Source of the DNA: Gallionellales bacterium UBA7399
Lineage (GTDB): Bacteria > Pseudomonadota > Gammaproteobacteria > Burkholderiales > Gallionellaceae
Assembly: GCA_002470125.1 (NCBI GenBank)
Contig: DKNB01000002.1
Location: forward strand, 9,089-17,526
DNA: 8,438 nt
Direction: 5' to 3'
Positions 6,284 through 8,438 of the stretch are shown here, in pieces. The position numbers were made by a program, and so were the translations under genes. The notes under the pieces were generated by a model. The model had not been told where the DNA came from and did no database searches. It was given only the letters and a program-made list of their open reading frames with translations. Numbering within the stretch: position 1 is the stretch's first letter; the number at the start of each line of letters is the position of its first letter.

Positions 6284-6928
6284 ATGAGTTTAGGACTTGT
6301 CGGTCGAAAGATTGGCATGACTCGTATTTTTACTGACGACGGAATATCGTTGCCGGTGACAGTGCTAGACGTGTCCAACAATCGCATCACCCAGATTAAA
6401 AATATTAGTGTTGATGGCTACAATGCAGTTCAGGTTGCGTTTGGTGTGCGACGCGCAAGTCGCGTAACCAAAGCCGCGGTCGGCCACCTTGCTAAGGCCG
6501 GGGTGGTAGCGGGTAGCGTACAAAAAGAATTTACTGCAACCCCAGAGGAGCTGAGCAGCTTACAGCTTGGTGGTATGCTGAGTATTGATCTCTTTAAGGT
6601 TGGCCAAAAGGTCGATGTGACAGGCGTCACTCTCGGTAAGGGGTTTGCTGGCGCAATCAAGCGCCATCATTTTAGCTCTGGCCGCGCCACGCACGGTAAC
6701 TCGAAGTCACACAATGTACCCGGCTCTATCGGAATGGCTCAAGATCCAGGGCGCGTCTTCCCAGGTAAGAGAATGCCTGGCCACCTAGGTGACGTACAGC
6801 GCACCGTGCAGAATCTCAAAATAGTTCGCATTGACACCGACCGTCAACTTTTGTTGGTTATGGGCGCCGTCCCTGGCTCCAAGGGTGGCGATGTTGTTGT
6901 GCGGCCAGCAGTAAAGGCGGGTGCATAA
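6284..6928 (+). CDS. rplC: 50S ribosomal protein L3
   Basis: L3 is an early assembly protein of the large subunit whose internal loop reaches the peptidyl transferase centre. The 214 residues start MSLGLVGRKIGMTRIF and contain GKGFAGAIKRHHF (118-130), ATHGNSKSHNVPGSIGM (about 135-151) and PGRVFPGKRMPGHLG. Q153 aligns with E. coli Q150, the residue methylated by PrmB. The loop form GMAQDPGRVF rather than the E. coli GQNQTPGKVF is typical of betaproteobacteria. The start is fixed by AAGGA 6 nt upstream. The TAA stop shares its last A with the rplD ATG (TAATG), so L3 and L4 translation are probably coupled. Confidence 0.99.
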   Translation: MSLGLVGRKIGMTRIFTDDGISLPVTVLDVSNNRITQIKNISVDGYNAVQVAFGVRRASRVTKAAVGHLAKAGVVAGSVQKEFTATPEELSSLQLGGMLSIDLFKVGQKVDVTGVTLGKGFAGAIKRHHFSSGRATHGNSKSHNVPGSIGMAQDPGRVFPGKRMPGHLGDVQRTVQNLKIVRIDTDRQLLLVMGAVPGSKGGDVVVRPAVKAGA

Positions 6929-7554
6929 TGGAAATTAAGGTGATTGATGGTAATGGCTTGGCAAGCGCTAGCATGTCGGCATCTGATGAGTTATTTGGCC
7001 GTGAATACAATGAGGCACTCGTTCATCAGGTGGTGATTGCGTATCAGGCTAATGCACGTTCCAGTAATAGCAAGCAAAAGGGCCGCAGTGAAATTGCAAA
7101 GAGCACACGCAAGCCTTGGGCGCAAAAAGGTACCGGCCGTGCACGTGCTGGTATGGCATCGAGCCCACTATGGCGAGGCGGCGGTAAGATTTTCCCAAAC
7201 AGTCCGGATGAAAATTATACGCAGAAGGTAAATCGCAAGATGTATCGCGCTGGCCTGGCCTCTATTTTTTCACAACTCGTACGCGAGAACCGCTTGACGG
7301 TGGTCGACAACCTAACGCTTGAGGCGCCAAAAACTAAATTATTAGCGCAGAAAATGAAGGTTATGGGTTTTGACTCAGGTCGCGTGCTGATCATTACCGA
7401 CAGCATCGATGACAACCTGTACCTGTCATCTCGTAATTTGCCAAATGTATTGGTGTTGGAGGCTCACCAAGCTGATCCAGTGAGCCTGGTGAGATTTCCT
7501 AAGGTGCTTGTGACGCGCAACGCGATGGAAAAAATTGAGGAGATGCTGGCATGA
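6928..7554 (+). CDS. rplD: 50S ribosomal protein L4
   Basis: L4 binds 23S rRNA early in assembly and its extended loop lines the exit tunnel constriction. In E. coli it also represses the S10 operon. The 208 residues include FGREYNEALVHQVV (23-36), the tunnel loop with KPWAQKGTGRARAG (62-75), SSPLWRGGGKIFPN (78-91) and SRNLPNV near the C-terminus. K67 in QKGTG corresponds to E. coli K63, a site of macrolide-resistance changes, and is unaltered. AAAGG (6913-6917) lies 10 nt before the ATG, inside rplC. The start overlaps the rplC stop by one base, and the TGA stop overlaps the rplW start by four. Confidence 0.99.
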   Translation: MEIKVIDGNGLASASMSASDELFGREYNEALVHQVVIAYQANARSSNSKQKGRSEIAKSTRKPWAQKGTGRARAGMASSPLWRGGGKIFPNSPDENYTQKVNRKMYRAGLASIFSQLVRENRLTVVDNLTLEAPKTKLLAQKMKVMGFDSGRVLIITDSIDDNLYLSSRNLPNVLVLEAHQADPVSLVRFPKVLVTRNAMEKIEEMLA

Positions 7555-7868
7555 GCAATAAAAAATTCAGCCAGGAGCGCTTGATGAATGTATTGCAAGC
7601 CCCGCAAATATCTGAAAAAGCGACACTGGTCGCCGAACAGCATGCGCAAGTAATTTTTAGAGTGGCCTCTGATGCCACCAAGCCAGAAATTAAGGCTGCC
7701 GTTGAGTTGATGTTTAAGGTGAATGTGGAGAGCGTGCAGGTTGCCTGTGTCAAGGGTAAGCAAAAGCGCTTTGGCACATCTATGGGTCGGCGCAAGGATT
7801 GGAAGAAGGCATATGTATGTCTTGCCCCTGGCCAAGAAATCAATTTTGCCGCGAATGAGCAAGGATAA
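7551..7868 (+). CDS. rplW: 50S ribosomal protein L23
   Basis: L23 sits at the tunnel exit of the large subunit and is the docking site for trigger factor and signal recognition particle. The 105 residues show SQERLMNVLQAPQISEKAT (7-25), DATKPEIKAAVELMFKV (41-57) and GRRKDWKKAYV (79-89). E22 in the ISEKAT motif corresponds to E. coli E18, which is needed for trigger factor binding. The start at 7551 overlaps the rplD stop (ATGA) and has a strong GAGGAG (7537-7542) 8 nt upstream; the next in-frame ATG at 7584 would remove the conserved N-terminal segment. The stop is TAA, 2 nt before rplB. Confidence 0.99.
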   Translation: MSNKKFSQERLMNVLQAPQISEKATLVAEQHAQVIFRVASDATKPEIKAAVELMFKVNVESVQVACVKGKQKRFGTSMGRRKDWKKAYVCLAPGQEINFAANEQG

Positions 7869-7870
7869 TT

Positions 7871-8438
7871 ATGGCACTGATCAAACTTAAACCAAGCTCT
7901 CCAGGACGACGCGCTGTTGTACGCGTGGTTAGCAGTGATCTGCATAAGGGGAAACCCCATGCACCCCTGCTGGAGAAAAAGAATAGAACCGCCGGCCGTA
8001 ACCACAACGGACATATTACTGTTCGCCATATGGGCGGGGGACACAAAAAGAATTACCGTATTATCGACTTCAAGCGGGACAAGGATGGCGTCCCTGCTAC
8101 CGTTGAGCATTTGGAGTACGACCCAAATCGTACTGCACACGTAGCGCTCCTATGTTATGCCGATGGAGAGCGTCGGTACATTGTTGCGCCCAAGGGTGTG
8201 GCGGTGAACGCTCAATTGGTGAGTGGTTCAGAGGCTCCAATTAAGGCAGGGAACGCCTTGCCGTTGCGTAATATTCCAGTAGGATCAACCATTCATTGTG
8301 TAGAAATGATGCCAGGAAAGGGTGCGCAGTTGGCACGCTCTGCAGGCACCTCGGTGCAGCTTTTGGCACGTGAAGGCGGATATGCGCAGCTGCGTTTACG
8401 TTCTGGTGAAATTCGTAAAGTACACGTAGATTGCAAGG
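7871..8438 (+). CDS. rplB: 50S ribosomal protein L2, N-terminal part (cut by window edge)
   Basis: L2 is a 23S rRNA binding protein close to the peptidyl transferase centre and needed for subunit association. The frame runs open to the window edge, giving 189 codons plus one base of a protein that is usually about 275 residues. The visible part starts MALIKLKPSSPGRR and contains RNHNGHITVRHMGGGHKK (43-60), IDFKRDKDGVPATVEHLEYDPNR (a typical L2 block around 65-87), APKG (106-109), GNALPLRNIPVG (127-138), HCVEMMPGKGAQLARSAG (142-159) and QLLAREG. The C-terminal third, including the conserved histidine equivalent to E. coli H229, is outside the window. AAGGA (7861-7865) precedes the ATG by 5 nt, and its GGATAA also contains the rplW stop, a sign of coupled translation. 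Confidence 0.98.
   Translation, partial: MALIKLKPSSPGRRAVVRVVSSDLHKGKPHAPLLEKKNRTAGRNHNGHITVRHMGGGHKKNYRIIDFKRDKDGVPATVEHLEYDPNRTAHVALLCYADGERRYIVAPKGVAVNAQLVSGSEAPIKAGNALPLRNIPVGSTIHCVEMMPGKGAQLARSAGTSVQLLAREGGYAQLRLRSGEIRKVHVDCK

Noticed and set aside
7464..7862. Antisense 132-codon open frame over rplD and rplW
   Set aside because: Same reasoning: opposite conserved coding sequence, no family resemblance, and no supporting promoter or ribosome binding site seen.
7499..8140. Antisense 213-codon open frame across rplD-rplW-rplB
   Set aside because: It lies opposite three well-conserved genes, shows no recognisable domain, and crosses gene borders; an antisense shadow of the coding frames.
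1..8438. A hidden novel system, mobile element, CRISPR array or inserted accessory gene
   Set aside because: The gene order rpoC-rpsLG-fusA-tuf-rpsJ-rplCDWB is a standard core arrangement, spacers are all 139 nt or shorter, no long direct or inverted repeats are seen, and no gene shows foreign composition.

Overview
The window is a stretch of core translation and transcription genes from a proteobacterium. It runs from the 3' end of rpoC through the complete str cluster (rpsL, rpsG, fusA, tuf) into the start of the S10 cluster (rpsJ, rplC, rplD, rplW, and rplB cut by the right edge). All ten genes are on the + strand. The protein sequences look betaproteobacterial: EF-Tu has 396 residues with a short insert after the SALKAL motif relative to E. 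coli, L3 carries the GMAQDPGRVF form of its central loop, S10 ends LDLPAGVDVVIKLQ, and RpoC has the E. coli-like insert in the trigger loop. Base composition is close to half GC by eye, lower than in many Burkholderiales. I cannot name a genus from sequence alone.

Layout. 1-1383 is the C-terminal third of RpoC. 1384-1522 is a gene-free stretch holding a near-consensus sigma-70 type promoter (TTGACA, 17 bp, TAAAAT) with a GC-rich discriminator, then a leader of about 98 nt with a small hairpin. 1523-5825 is rpsL-rpsG-fusA-tuf with gaps of 44-74 nt. 5826-5915 separates tuf from rpsJ and holds a consensus TATAAT with a poor -35 and a 10-bp palindrome at the predicted start point. From 5916 the S10 cluster begins: rpsJ and rplC are separated by 56 nt with a hairpin, then rplC/rplD overlap by 1 nt, rplD/rplW by 4 nt, and rplW/rplB are 2 nt apart, which suggests translational coupling. 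No intrinsic terminator with a U-tract is visible, so read-through between the three clusters is likely, with the two promoters adding transcription. No gap exceeds 300 bases.

Functionally the genes supply the catalytic beta' subunit of RNA polymerase, 30S proteins S12, S7 and S10, 50S proteins L3, L4, L23 and L2, and the elongation GTPases EF-G and EF-Tu. All complete genes are intact, of usual family length, with expected motifs.

I see no novel system, mobile element, CRISPR array, RNA gene or foreign insertion. The points worth a second look are regulatory or compositional: the two promoters, hairpins next to ribosome binding sites, a leader too short for E. coli-style L4 control, the missing Shine-Dalgarno of rpsJ, the frequent TAG stops, and the weak codon bias of tuf.
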